Assembly: GCA_934692675.1 (NCBI GenBank)
Contig: CAKUUD010000002.1
Coordinates: forward strand, 1 to 64,000
Length of the DNA: 64,000 nt
Direction: 5' to 3'
Origin: an uncultured Eubacteriales bacterium
GTDB taxonomy: Bacteria > Bacillota > Clostridia > Oscillospirales > Acutalibacteraceae
Shown here: in pieces, positions 1 to 7,622 of the stretch
Layout of the letters: the number at the start of each line of letters is the position of its first letter
Position numbering within the stretch: position 1 is the first letter of the stretch
Made by a program: the position numbers and the translations under genes
Notes under the pieces: model-generated
The model's input: only the letters and a program-made list of their open reading frames with translations
What the model was told of the DNA's origin: nothing
Databases searched by the model: none

Positions 1-55
1 TATTCCTTTCTTTTCTCTCTTCTCACTTTACTCACTCTTTTTTTCCCATTTTTTT

Positions 56-74
56 AGCTCCCTATTCGGGAGCT
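56..74. terminator. Hairpin at the 3' end of holA
   Basis: Seven-base-pair inverted repeat AGCTCCC/GGGAGCT (56-62 and 68-74) with a 5-nt loop, overlapping the holA stop codon. The T-rich side (TTTTATATGTTTT) follows on the plus strand, while the minus-strand 3' side is A-rich. It therefore looks more like an intrinsic terminator for a plus-strand gene lying left of the window than for holA. Confidence 0.45.
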
Positions 75-1105
75 TTTATATGTTTTAACTCTATTATTAG
101 GTTTTGTAAAATTAATTTTTTATCTATATTTGTACTTTTTAGTTGTATATCTGCTTTAAGTAAAACTTCCAGTGATTTTTTTATGGTTTCTGCTGAAAAT
201 GTTTGGCATCTTTTGCAAGCGTTTTTTACTCTGAACTCTTTATTTCTATAATCAAAGTTCTTTATTATTTTTTCCATGGCCGGGCTTTTTTGAGATAATA
301 TTTTTGCTCTTAATAAATCCACATATTCACTACATATCACAGACAATATTACTACGGGGTCTTCTTTGTTTTTAATTAATGAGTTCAAAATTTCAAAACT
401 TTTTTTGGTATTTTGTGAAAATATCGATTTTGGAAGATTAAAAATTTTACTTTTTTCAGAAAAATCTGAAATAATCTCCAGAGATTTTTTAGATATGGTT
501 GCTTCTTTTTCGTAATTGCATATTTTTTTTAGTTCATTTCGCACATGACTAATATCAAGATTTTTGCATTTTTCTTTTATAATTTTTGCGTTTTCTATCG
601 ATAAATTTTTATGGAATTCTTCTTTTGCCCAGTGCACTAATTGCTTTTCAATAGGTATATCATTCGTATCAAATTTGCACGAAATTCCTTGGTCGATTAT
701 AATTTTTTCAATTTTTTTGAATTTATTTATATTTTTTATTCCATTTATTTCATGATATTCTATGATTAAAATTGTGCAGTATTCAGGGATATCCGAAAGA
801 ATTTTTATGAAATACTCAATATCTTCTGGGCTTTGATTTTCCCATTCAAAATTTTTAATAGTTATACATTTTTTGGTAGAGTTTAACGGAAAAGTATCAA
901 TTGCGTTTTCCAAATCGTCGAAATTGATATTTTCTCCTTCAAAAATAATATCGTTAAAATCGTTTTTATTATCATTTAAAACTAATTTTTTTATTATATT
1001 TTCGAAATAATCTAAAAAATATTTGTCACCGGATAATAAATAAATTTTATCCATGGTTTTGGAAGCGATACGCTGATTGAACTTTTCATAATTGAGTTTT
1101 GGCAT
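62..1105 (-). CDS. holA: DNA polymerase III subunit delta
   Basis: Clamp-loader delta subunit, which opens the beta sliding clamp in the replisome. The 347-residue protein has the family's usual length. It begins with the typical N-terminal pattern of a short helix followed by IYLLSGDKYFLDYF, where the degenerate P-loop region of delta sits. It continues through the all-helical C-terminal collar, including FDTNDIP and LPKSIFSQNTKKSFEILNSL. It starts 3 nt after the comEC stop, so translation is probably coupled, and its SD (AGGAGG) lies inside the end of comEC. The comEC-holA pair is a standard Firmicutes arrangement. Identification rests on domain pattern and synteny. Confidence 0.93.
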   Translation of the reverse strand: MPKLNYEKFNQRIASKTMDKIYLLSGDKYFLDYFENIIKKLVLNDNKNDFNDIIFEGENINFDDLENAIDTFPLNSTKKCITIKNFEWENQSPEDIEYFIKILSDIPEYCTILIIEYHEINGIKNINKFKKIEKIIIDQGISCKFDTNDIPIEKQLVHWAKEEFHKNLSIENAKIIKEKCKNLDISHVRNELKKICNYEKEATISKKSLEIISDFSEKSKIFNLPKSIFSQNTKKSFEILNSLIKNKEDPVVILSVICSEYVDLLRAKILSQKSPAMEKIIKNFDYRNKEFRVKNACKRCQTFSAETIKKSLEVLLKADIQLKSTNIDKKLILQNLIIELKHIKAPE

Positions 1106-1108
1106 ATT

Positions 1109-3340
1109 TTACATAATCCTCCTGATTTGATAATTATTACTATCTGAATTTACATTTATATAAATATTTCCCTGATGATATGAGGAAAATATATTCTTAT
1201 AGTTACGAGCAAGTTTGAAAAGATAAATTTCAGAAGCTCTTTTCGAATCAGAAATTATGATATTTTTAAAGTCGATTTTATTGTAATTTTGGGGAAGACC
1301 ACCACAAATAAAGCAATCGACACATCTCCAATCTTCAGGAATGTCGTTTGCATTACCTCCGTTAGGTACTACTAAAAATTTGATATTATCGATATTAATT
1401 TTGATGTAATTATAACTATTTTTAGTAATAGTTTCTATTTTTGTGTTTCCGAAAATAGTAGTGTATGAATGAATTTTATTTATTATTTTTTTAATATTTT
1501 CGCTCAATTTTTCTGATATTATTTGATTTTTTTCATCAATAACAATATTTTTCGGTTCATATGTATTTATTATATCTATAAATTTAGGAATATCTTTTTG
1601 ACTGCTCATAGATAGACTAAAATAATCAACAAGATTTCTGTTCGAAGTGGAAAATTCATATTCTATGGGATCAGAAAAAGTTTTTTCCGTTGTAGATAAA
1701 AGAAGCGCTTTATGGTGGTTTTTAGAGATACTTATACATAGCCCTTCTCCGCAAGGAATAACAGCTAATTGAGTTACATTTTTTGTAAAATATTCATAAG
1801 AGATAATGCTGACCATAATTAAATTTATAGAAACAATAGATGCTACCACTATTATATTTTTTGTCCCTGACGATAATATGGTAATTATAACTAAAATCAA
1901 TATCATAGATATAGTGATTCTTAAGTATCCGTAGTTGGAATTCAGGAGAGCATTAGGAATTTTAGCGATTAAACTCGAAGCATAATTGACATACTTAATC
2001 ATAAACCCACAGATTAAAGCCAGTGGTTTGATTATAAACATGAAAATATGATAATTTATGCAAGTCAATATGTTCATAATTAGAGATAATGCCAAAATAA
2101 TTGATACTGGCGTTACAATAAGGACATTGGAAATAAACGAAACTGTTGAAATTTTTTTGAAATACCATGAAGAAACAGGAATGTTCAATAAAAAGCAACA
2201 CACGCTCACAGTGAAGCTTGATACCAAAAAATACGTCGCCGAATTATTGAAATTTTTAGGAATATATGACAATATAAAATTTGTTAATTTACTATAAAAT
2301 AGAGTTATTGACAAAATAGATAAGAAACTCAACCACAATCCTATATCGATAGCCGAGTTAGGATTAAATATGCATATCGTTCCCACTGCTATGCCAATCG
2401 CCGTAAGACTATCGGAGCTTTTTCTTAAACATAGCGACATCAAGTATATTCCCATCATTATGCCTGCGCGGACGCTTGATGGGGTAAACCCTGCAACAAA
2501 CACGAAGCCTATCACGAAAAGCATCGTGGCTATGTAAGCGATTTTATCTTTGACTTTAAGCGCTATTAAAAATTTAAGTATAAAAAACGCAACTATCGAT
2601 ATGTGAATACCCGAAACAGCCAGCAGGTGATAAGCACCTATAATATCAAAATTCCTTTTTGTGTTTTTCGGGAAATCGTTTTTATCGCCAAGCATAATTC
2701 CGTTTATGATTGCAGCGTATTCTGGAGGAAGATTTTCTTTGGAAGCCGACAGCAATTTTTTACGTATTTTTAGTACAAAATATTTAAAAGAGCGATTATT
2801 TGATTCTTCTATCTTTAATGTCTTATCGTTGCTTGTCAAAAATCCTTTCAAATATATGTTTTTTGACCTATAATGAAGTTTTGAGTTAAATCCCGGATTC
2901 GCGGGCGGTATGAACAAATAAGCCTCGCTGGTAATTGTATCGAAAGTTTCGCATTCAATCGGCTCGGCGGAAGAAACTTCTATTTTAAATGGTTTTACGT
3001 CCTCGCCATCTATATTTTTGACGTTTATTATGTAATGATACGCAGAATTTTTCTTAAATACATTATCGCATATTTCACCATTTATAGTTACTGTGCAGTC
3101 GTCCCATTTTTCAGTTGGAATTATATTATAGTTTAAGTTTACATAGTATACGATACTAGCTATTAAACATGGTAAAAATGTTAAAAAAAGGACTCGGCTT
3201 TTCTTAATAAAAAACACTGATGCTAAAGAAAGCACTCCTAAAATAATAATAGCTGGTACTAAAAAATTATTCGGTAGGAACACCAAAAATGTTAGAGTAA
3301 AAAAGTAAGAAAGTCCTATTAAAGCCAGGGGCCTTTTCAT
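1109..3340 (-). CDS. comEC: ComEC/Rec2-family DNA-uptake channel protein, degenerate C-terminal domain
   Basis: Polytopic membrane protein related to the ComEC channel that passes single-stranded DNA into competent cells. Order: N-terminal membrane segments, a DUF4131-like soluble region (about residues 80-190), then the Competence domain with HLLAVSGIHIS near residues 238-248 and many membrane helices. After about residue 520 comes a soluble region in the position of the metallo-beta-lactamase-like domain. It has no HxHxDH motif; the corresponding stretch reads DYFSLSMSSQKDIPKFIDI. I chose ATG 3340 (743 aa) because the in-frame GTG at 3349 overlaps the AAAGGAG ribosome site. No other competence genes are in the window, so active DNA uptake is not shown. 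Confidence 0.88.
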   Translation of the reverse strand: MKRPLALIGLSYFFTLTFLVFLPNNFLVPAIIILGVLSLASVFFIKKSRVLFLTFLPCLIASIVYYVNLNYNIIPTEKWDDCTVTINGEICDNVFKKNSAYHYIINVKNIDGEDVKPFKIEVSSAEPIECETFDTITSEAYLFIPPANPGFNSKLHYRSKNIYLKGFLTSNDKTLKIEESNNRSFKYFVLKIRKKLLSASKENLPPEYAAIINGIMLGDKNDFPKNTKRNFDIIGAYHLLAVSGIHISIVAFFILKFLIALKVKDKIAYIATMLFVIGFVFVAGFTPSSVRAGIMMGIYLMSLCLRKSSDSLTAIGIAVGTICIFNPNSAIDIGLWLSFLSILSITLFYSKLTNFILSYIPKNFNNSATYFLVSSFTVSVCCFLLNIPVSSWYFKKISTVSFISNVLIVTPVSIILALSLIMNILTCINYHIFMFIIKPLALICGFMIKYVNYASSLIAKIPNALLNSNYGYLRITISMILILVIITILSSGTKNIIVVASIVSINLIMVSIISYEYFTKNVTQLAVIPCGEGLCISISKNHHKALLLSTTEKTFSDPIEYEFSTSNRNLVDYFSLSMSSQKDIPKFIDIINTYEPKNIVIDEKNQIISEKLSENIKKIINKIHSYTTIFGNTKIETITKNSYNYIKINIDNIKFLVVPNGGNANDIPEDWRCVDCFICGGLPQNYNKIDFKNIIISDSKRASEIYLFKLARNYKNIFSSYHQGNIYINVNSDSNNYQIRRIM

Positions 3341-3360
3341 ATTTTTCACTCCTTTAAAAA

Positions 3361-3401
3361 AACACTTTATAGCTTAATTATACCCCAAGCTATAAAGTGT
3401 T
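3361..3401 (-). terminator. Terminator of the apt-hinT operon
   Basis: Fifteen-base-pair perfect inverted repeat (3361-3375 with 3387-3401) and an 11-nt loop. On the minus strand the right arm runs into T residues, as expected for an intrinsic terminator after the phosphoribosyltransferase gene. A promoter-like TATAAT lies in the loop (see the separate entry). Confidence 0.85.
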
Positions 3402-3406
3402 GTCTA
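3377..3406 (-). promoter_or_regulatory. Candidate comEC-holA promoter embedded in the terminator
   Basis: On the minus strand TAGACA (3401-3406) and TATAAT (3377-3382) are separated by 18 nt, directly upstream of comEC. The -10 box lies in the loop of the terminator hairpin and the -35 box at its outer edge. The two signals therefore share the same DNA. Confidence 0.5.
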
Positions 3407-3409
3407 TTT

Positions 3410-3955
3410 TTATTTTGGAAATACGGGCAATTTTTCCAGATATATTATATCTTTTCTTTCCGAAGAATTCCCTTCGGCAAGCACGCACACTTTGGCGGCG
3501 ATATTTCCTTTTGCTTTTTTTACTAATTCTTCCAATGCTGCCACAGATTCTCCTGTACTTATGACGTCATCAACTATCAAAATTTTTTTATTTCTTATTT
3601 CAGAAAAATCATTTTCCGAAAGATATAATTTTTGAATTTTTGATGTTGTTATTGATTTTACCTCAACGTGTATCGAATTTTTCATGTAAAGTTTTTCTGA
3701 TTTGCGAGCTACAATATATTTTTTGCCGCACTGTTTAGACATTTCATAACATAGAGGTATGCCTTTGCATTCGGCAGTTATGAGAACGTCAAATTCAGGA
3801 CATTTTTTAAGTAACTCTTTTGCAGATTTTTCGGTTATTTCTGTATCACCAAACATTATAAACGCAGCGATATCTAGGTTTTCATTTACTTCGCAGAAGG
3901 GTAGTTTCCTTTTACATCCTGCAATTTCAATTTCAAAAAATTTGTCATTAGCCAT
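3410..3955 (-). CDS. Adenine-type phosphoribosyltransferase
   Basis: Type I phosphoribosyltransferase fold, 181 residues, close to adenine phosphoribosyltransferase in length. The PRPP-binding motif ILIVDDVISTGESVAALEEL is intact near residues 125-144, preceded by the strand-loop segments DVLITAECKGIPLCYEMS and KYIVARKSEKLYM typical of Apt. The likely reaction is adenine plus PRPP to AMP, in purine salvage. Its substrate could also be another purine, so no symbol is given. It is transcribed with hinT, whose stop is 24 nt upstream. ATG 3955 has a weak AGAAAGAAG site. Confidence 0.85.
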   Translation of the reverse strand: MANDKFFEIEIAGCKRKLPFCEVNENLDIAAFIMFGDTEITEKSAKELLKKCPEFDVLITAECKGIPLCYEMSKQCGKKYIVARKSEKLYMKNSIHVEVKSITTSKIQKLYLSENDFSEIRNKKILIVDDVISTGESVAALEELVKKAKGNIAAKVCVLAEGNSSERKDIIYLEKLPVFPK

Positions 3956-3979
3956 TTTAAATTCTTCTTTCTGAAAATT

Positions 3980-4318
3980 TTAAAGTTTCTCCCAGGAGAG
4001 TTCTTTTCCTCCCAATAGATGAAAATGTATATGCTTAACACTCTGTCCGCCATTTTCTCCACAATTGTTTATTATTCTGTATCCCTCATTTAAGCCAAGT
4101 TTTTCGGCAATTTTTGGTATTACGGAAAAAATATATCCGATAATATCTGAATTTTCAGGAGTGATATCGTTAGCGGACGAAATATGTTCTTTTGGAATTA
4201 TAAGCGCGTGAACCGGTGCTATGGGGTTTAAATCGTTGAACGCTAAAACTTTATCATCTTCATAAATTATTTTAGAAGGAATTTCTTTTTTTATTATTTT
4301 ACAAAATATACAATCCAT
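3980..4318 (-). CDS. HIT-family purine nucleotide hydrolase/phosphoramidase (HinT-like)
   Basis: Histidine-triad protein of 112 residues, the typical HinT size. It starts with CIFCKIIKKEIPSKI, carries FNDLNPIAPVHALIIPKEHI in the middle and ends with the active-site triad HIHFHLLGG, where the middle His is the nucleophile. Family members hydrolyse AMP-lysine or adenosine phosphoramidates. It is the first gene of a two-gene minus-strand operon with the phosphoribosyltransferase and diverges from the azlCD leader. Confidence 0.93.
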   Translation of the reverse strand: MDCIFCKIIKKEIPSKIIYEDDKVLAFNDLNPIAPVHALIIPKEHISSANDITPENSDIIGYIFSVIPKIAEKLGLNEGYRIINNCGENGGQSVKHIHFHLLGGKELSWEKL

Positions 4319-4384
4319 AATAGTTGTTTTCCTTTCTGTCTGGTTTTAAATTTGTTCAAAAATGCATATGTTTGAAACACAAGG

Positions 4385-4560
4385 AAATATTGTATATCTT
4401 TACAATATTTATGTCAAGATTTTTGAAGAAACAATCTTGACTGGCCAACATGTCGCACAAAAATATTCAAAATTTACAGAAAGCCTATTGATTTTTGAAA
4501 TTGTATATAGTAATATACAAATTAGCTGTGACATAAGTGGCAGGGAAGATATCTATCTTC
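4385..4560 (+). other. Hairpin-rich leader upstream of azlCD
   Basis: The 273-nt gap before azlC holds four consecutive inverted repeats. They are 4385-4394/4401-4410 (10 bp), 4413-4421/4433-4441 (9 bp), 4501-4508/4513-4520 (8 bp) and 4545-4550/4555-4560 (6 bp). None is followed by a T-run. No T-box motif or known riboswitch core was recognised. An open frame across it has no SD and unusual composition, so I treat the stretch as a possible structured 5' UTR. Confidence 0.4.
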
Positions 4561-4591
4561 TTAAATAAAATATGAGAGGCGTGGTTAAATC

Positions 4592-5350
4592 ATGGCAAAC
4601 ACAAGTCCGCAAACGACTACTCGCGGATTCATGAGAGGTTTCAAAGATGGCATACCTGTAGCGTTGGGTTACATTCCGATAGCGCTGGCATGTGCAATCT
4701 CGGCAATACAAGCCGGATTGAGTGTTGGAGTGTCGGAACTCCTGGGAGCGATGGTGTTTACAGGTTCAGGTCAGCAAGCTGCTATCAACCTACTAAAAGG
4801 TGGCACTACCGCAATTTGGCTTTACGCTTTAACTATATTTGTAGTTAACTGTAGGTACATATTATTTGCTATATCGATAGCTCAAAGATTTGACCCAAAA
4901 ATGAAAACTTGGCAAAGAGTTTTGTTCGGCGTTTTGAACACTGATGAAATTTTTGGAGTTGCAATGAAAGAAAAAGGCACCTTGGAGCCTTCATATTTGT
5001 TGGGACTCGGCACTTCTCCGTATCTTGGATTTTTACTTGGTACAATACTTGGAGCAGTGGCAACAGATTTACTCCCTGCTGCGATAAGACCCGCACTTGG
5101 GATAATGTTATACGCTATGTTCATAGCAATCATAGTTCCTTCCGCAAAAAAATCCCGTCCGGTTCTTGTGGTGGTTTGCATAGCATTGCTTTTGAGCTTT
5201 ATAATGGAATGTATCCCTGCAATTAAAGCCGTTCTTGATAGTTCATGGATAATAATTATTTGTGCTATCGTAACTTCACTCATAGGTGCATTTTTATTCC
5301 CGATAAAAGACGACCAAGAAGCACCTGAAACAAAGGGGGTTGAAGAATAA
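4592..5350 (+). CDS. azlC: AzlC-family branched-chain amino acid exporter subunit
   Basis: Large subunit of the AzlCD two-component membrane exporter for branched-chain amino acids and analogues such as azaleucine. The 252-residue protein shows the family start (FMRGFKDGIPVALGYIPIALA), the LGAMVFTGSGQQAAINLL segment and several further membrane helices, with a charged C-terminus. GAGAGGCGTGG provides the ribosome site. Its stop overlaps the azlD start (TAATG), so the two are translationally coupled. Confidence 0.93.
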   Translation: MANTSPQTTTRGFMRGFKDGIPVALGYIPIALACAISAIQAGLSVGVSELLGAMVFTGSGQQAAINLLKGGTTAIWLYALTIFVVNCRYILFAISIAQRFDPKMKTWQRVLFGVLNTDEIFGVAMKEKGTLEPSYLLGLGTSPYLGFLLGTILGAVATDLLPAAIRPALGIMLYAMFIAIIVPSAKKSRPVLVVVCIALLLSFIMECIPAIKAVLDSSWIIIICAIVTSLIGAFLFPIKDDQEAPETKGVEE

Positions 5351-5673
5351 TGGATACCCAAAAATTTATATATGCTATTTTTGCTATGACAGCGGTAATG
5401 TTGGGAGTAAAAATTATTCCGATACTTTTCTGCAAAAAGAAAATAAAAAATGTATTTATTAAATCATTTTTAGAATACATACCTTACGCAGTTCTTACAT
5501 CAATGATATTCCCTGAAGCTTTTGTTAACTCTACCGGCAATGTATGGTCAGCAAGCATAGCAGTTGTTGCTGCGATTATACTTTCTTACATAGGTCAAAG
5601 CTTGGTGGTTGTAGCACTTTCTTCGACGCTGGTTGCGTTCATTGTTGAACAAGTTATGCGTTTTGTAAAATAA
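5350..5673 (+). CDS. azlD: AzlD-family branched-chain amino acid exporter small subunit
   Basis: Small hydrophobic partner of AzlC, 107 residues with about four membrane segments. The AzlD signature region FLEYIPYAVLTSMIFPEAF is visible near residues 38-56. The start codon shares one base with the azlC stop. A strong bidirectional terminator follows. Confidence 0.93.
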   Translation: MDTQKFIYAIFAMTAVMLGVKIIPILFCKKKIKNVFIKSFLEYIPYAVLTSMIFPEAFVNSTGNVWSASIAVVAAIILSYIGQSLVVVALSSTLVAFIVEQVMRFVK

Positions 5674-5689
5674 AATTACAGACATAAAA

Positions 5690-5716
5690 ATCCGACCCAT
5701 AAATCTTGGGTCGGAT
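5690..5716. terminator. Bidirectional terminator between azlD and the convergent coiled-coil gene
   Basis: Ten-base-pair perfect stem ATCCGACCCA/TGGGTCGGAT (5690-5699, 5707-5716). It is flanked by T-rich sequence on the plus strand and A-rich sequence on the left, so it can serve both converging genes. Confidence 0.9.
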
Positions 5717-5737
5717 GATTTTTTATTTTTCAGCAGA

Positions 5738-7351
5738 TTACTGAGCTGATAATCGTCGTTCCGTAATATCTCCGGATATTATGTCTAAGTCTACAAATTT
5801 ATCTCCATAAATGGCGGCTACCCCAGCACCGAACCCCACAAGAGCGTGCATGACTAATTGATAAAGGTTTAGCAGACCTACTAGTGGCACTGTCACTAAT
5901 AAAGTTATTAGGGCTATTACACTTATTGAGCAGTATAGTGCTAAACAGGCAAAATATATCCTTTCTTTAATTAGTTTCATCTCATTAGCGTCTTTTTGAG
6001 CCACGAAACCCTGAATCGCTTCGTTTTCTTTTTCCAATTGAGTGCTACAATTAAAAATGGCAAGAGACGCTAGGGAGCTTGCTAAATCATCTTTATTTTT
6101 CATGGACTTAGGTAGAAGCCCTTTAATTTTTTTCGTAAATTCTTTCCTCATATTTTTATATTTTTTTATAAGTTCATTTTGTTTACTATATACATCTTCT
6201 GCATATGCTTTTTGTAGTTTTTTACGTAGTTTTGGGTTGTTATCATACTGTTTGTCGTTCACTGTACCGGCGTATTTTCTTATTATTTCATTTAAGTCGC
6301 TGAACATCCCTTCCATTTGTGTTTTTAAATTTTCTTTTAGGCTATTAAATTTATCTACATCGAAATTGGTATTATTATTGGAGTTTTTAAGTGAATCAAT
6401 ATCCACTTGGCTGAACTTTGTTATCTTTCTTTGACACTCCATAAAATGTTTAGGATGATCATCTTCCAATAATTCTTTCATTCTTTCCAGTTCGTTTAGG
6501 TTCATTTTGGCTTGTTTATTTCTAGCTTTTTTCTCCTTTTCTGATTCTGAAGCTATATTAAATATACCTTTTAATTTCGATTTAATCGACGATTTAGTTT
6601 TATCTACAGTGATATTATAATCCTCTCCTGTAACATAATGTTTGTTCAGAAAGTCAGCTACTTGTATCAAACAACCTATCATTCCGGTCCCTTTATCTTC
6701 GTTGTGTATGGCGTGTTTCACGCTCTTTTTTGTCATGAGTCCAAAATTACTTTGTTGGGTGTTTTTTAAAAGTTTTGATGTAGCTTTAGCTTGATTTAGT
6801 GTTTCTTTCGAATCTTTTATTTTTCGTTCAATAGATTTAATAGCGTTGTTACAGTCTTTTATTGTTTGTAAATTTTCTTTTTCGTTTTCATCTTTACTCA
6901 GCCCAAAAAAACCTTTTATTCGGTCACTGGCACTTTTCTTTTTTGATTTTTCGCTTTTGATTTCTTCTTTGATGTCGTCTATCCTGGATTTATAGCCTGC
7001 TACTTTTGTATTTAAATTGCCTAATGTTTCTAAGCAGTTTTGCTTGGCGGTTGTTTGGAAATAAGTTATTTCATCGAACAAGGCTTGTTGTAGGCTGTTT
7101 CCCATTGCTTTTTGGTTGTTTTGTTTATCGATTTTTGTTAGTTTTTCAATGTTTGCATCTGCACTTTGTATAATTGATGAAAACCCCGATGCTTGCTGAA
7201 CTTTGTCTAAAAATAGTTTTGCTAAATCATGAAGTTGAGAGTTTTTTATTCCTTTGCTGTTTTCTTCATTGAACTTTTTTGAAATACTTTCCAAGCCTTG
7301 ATTAGTAACTTCTGTGAGTTTCTGTTTGTAATAAGTTTCAATTTTTTCCAT
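5738..7351 (-). CDS. Unknown coiled-coil protein with C-terminal membrane hairpin
   Basis: No family recognised. ATG 7351 gives 537 residues; the in-frame TTG 18 nt upstream sits on the GAAAGGGG ribosome site and is unlikely. There is no signal peptide. The protein is lysine- and glutamate-rich with long predicted helices and coiled coils. Near the C-terminus are two adjacent hydrophobic segments (about 465-492 and 497-515), then a short polar tail. A basic amphipathic motif of the form [RK][IL]KG[FIL][FL] occurs three times, near residues 144 (RIKGFFG), 259 (KLKGIF) and 408 (KIKGLL). The topology (large soluble domain, C-terminal membrane hairpin) suggests a membrane-tethered or membrane-inserting protein. 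The gene stands alone between terminators. Confidence 0.8.
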   Translation of the reverse strand: MEKIETYYKQKLTEVTNQGLESISKKFNEENSKGIKNSQLHDLAKLFLDKVQQASGFSSIIQSADANIEKLTKIDKQNNQKAMGNSLQQALFDEITYFQTTAKQNCLETLGNLNTKVAGYKSRIDDIKEEIKSEKSKKKSASDRIKGFFGLSKDENEKENLQTIKDCNNAIKSIERKIKDSKETLNQAKATSKLLKNTQQSNFGLMTKKSVKHAIHNEDKGTGMIGCLIQVADFLNKHYVTGEDYNITVDKTKSSIKSKLKGIFNIASESEKEKKARNKQAKMNLNELERMKELLEDDHPKHFMECQRKITKFSQVDIDSLKNSNNNTNFDVDKFNSLKENLKTQMEGMFSDLNEIIRKYAGTVNDKQYDNNPKLRKKLQKAYAEDVYSKQNELIKKYKNMRKEFTKKIKGLLPKSMKNKDDLASSLASLAIFNCSTQLEKENEAIQGFVAQKDANEMKLIKERIYFACLALYCSISVIALITLLVTVPLVGLLNLYQLVMHALVGFGAGVAAIYGDKFVDLDIISGDITERRLSAQ

Positions 7352-7622
7352 TTTGAATTCCCCTTTCAAATTATAATTTAATAGTTATAAAAATAGTATA
7401 AATATTCTGCGTTAATTATATATTATAACTAAAAAATAATAAAAAGCAACCCTTTTTTATAAAAAGTTGCATTGATTTCTAAGTTTGACCCAAACTTTTT
7501 TATGGTGTATAATAAAATGTACCGCATTTATGAATTATAAATGCCTTAGTGGTGAGATTAATCGTAAAAAATTAGTTAATAATAAATAATATTTAAAAAT
7601 AAATATAAAAGGAGATATAGTT

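Noticed and set aside
4362..4568. 68-codon frame upstream of azlC
   Set aside because: No ribosome site, no recognisable protein pattern, and it coincides with four inverted repeats that better explain the sequence as a leader.
6042..6434. 130-codon plus-strand frame inside the coiled-coil gene
   Set aside because: Antisense shadow rich in Leu, Phe and Ser from Lys/Glu-rich coding sequence; no ribosome site.
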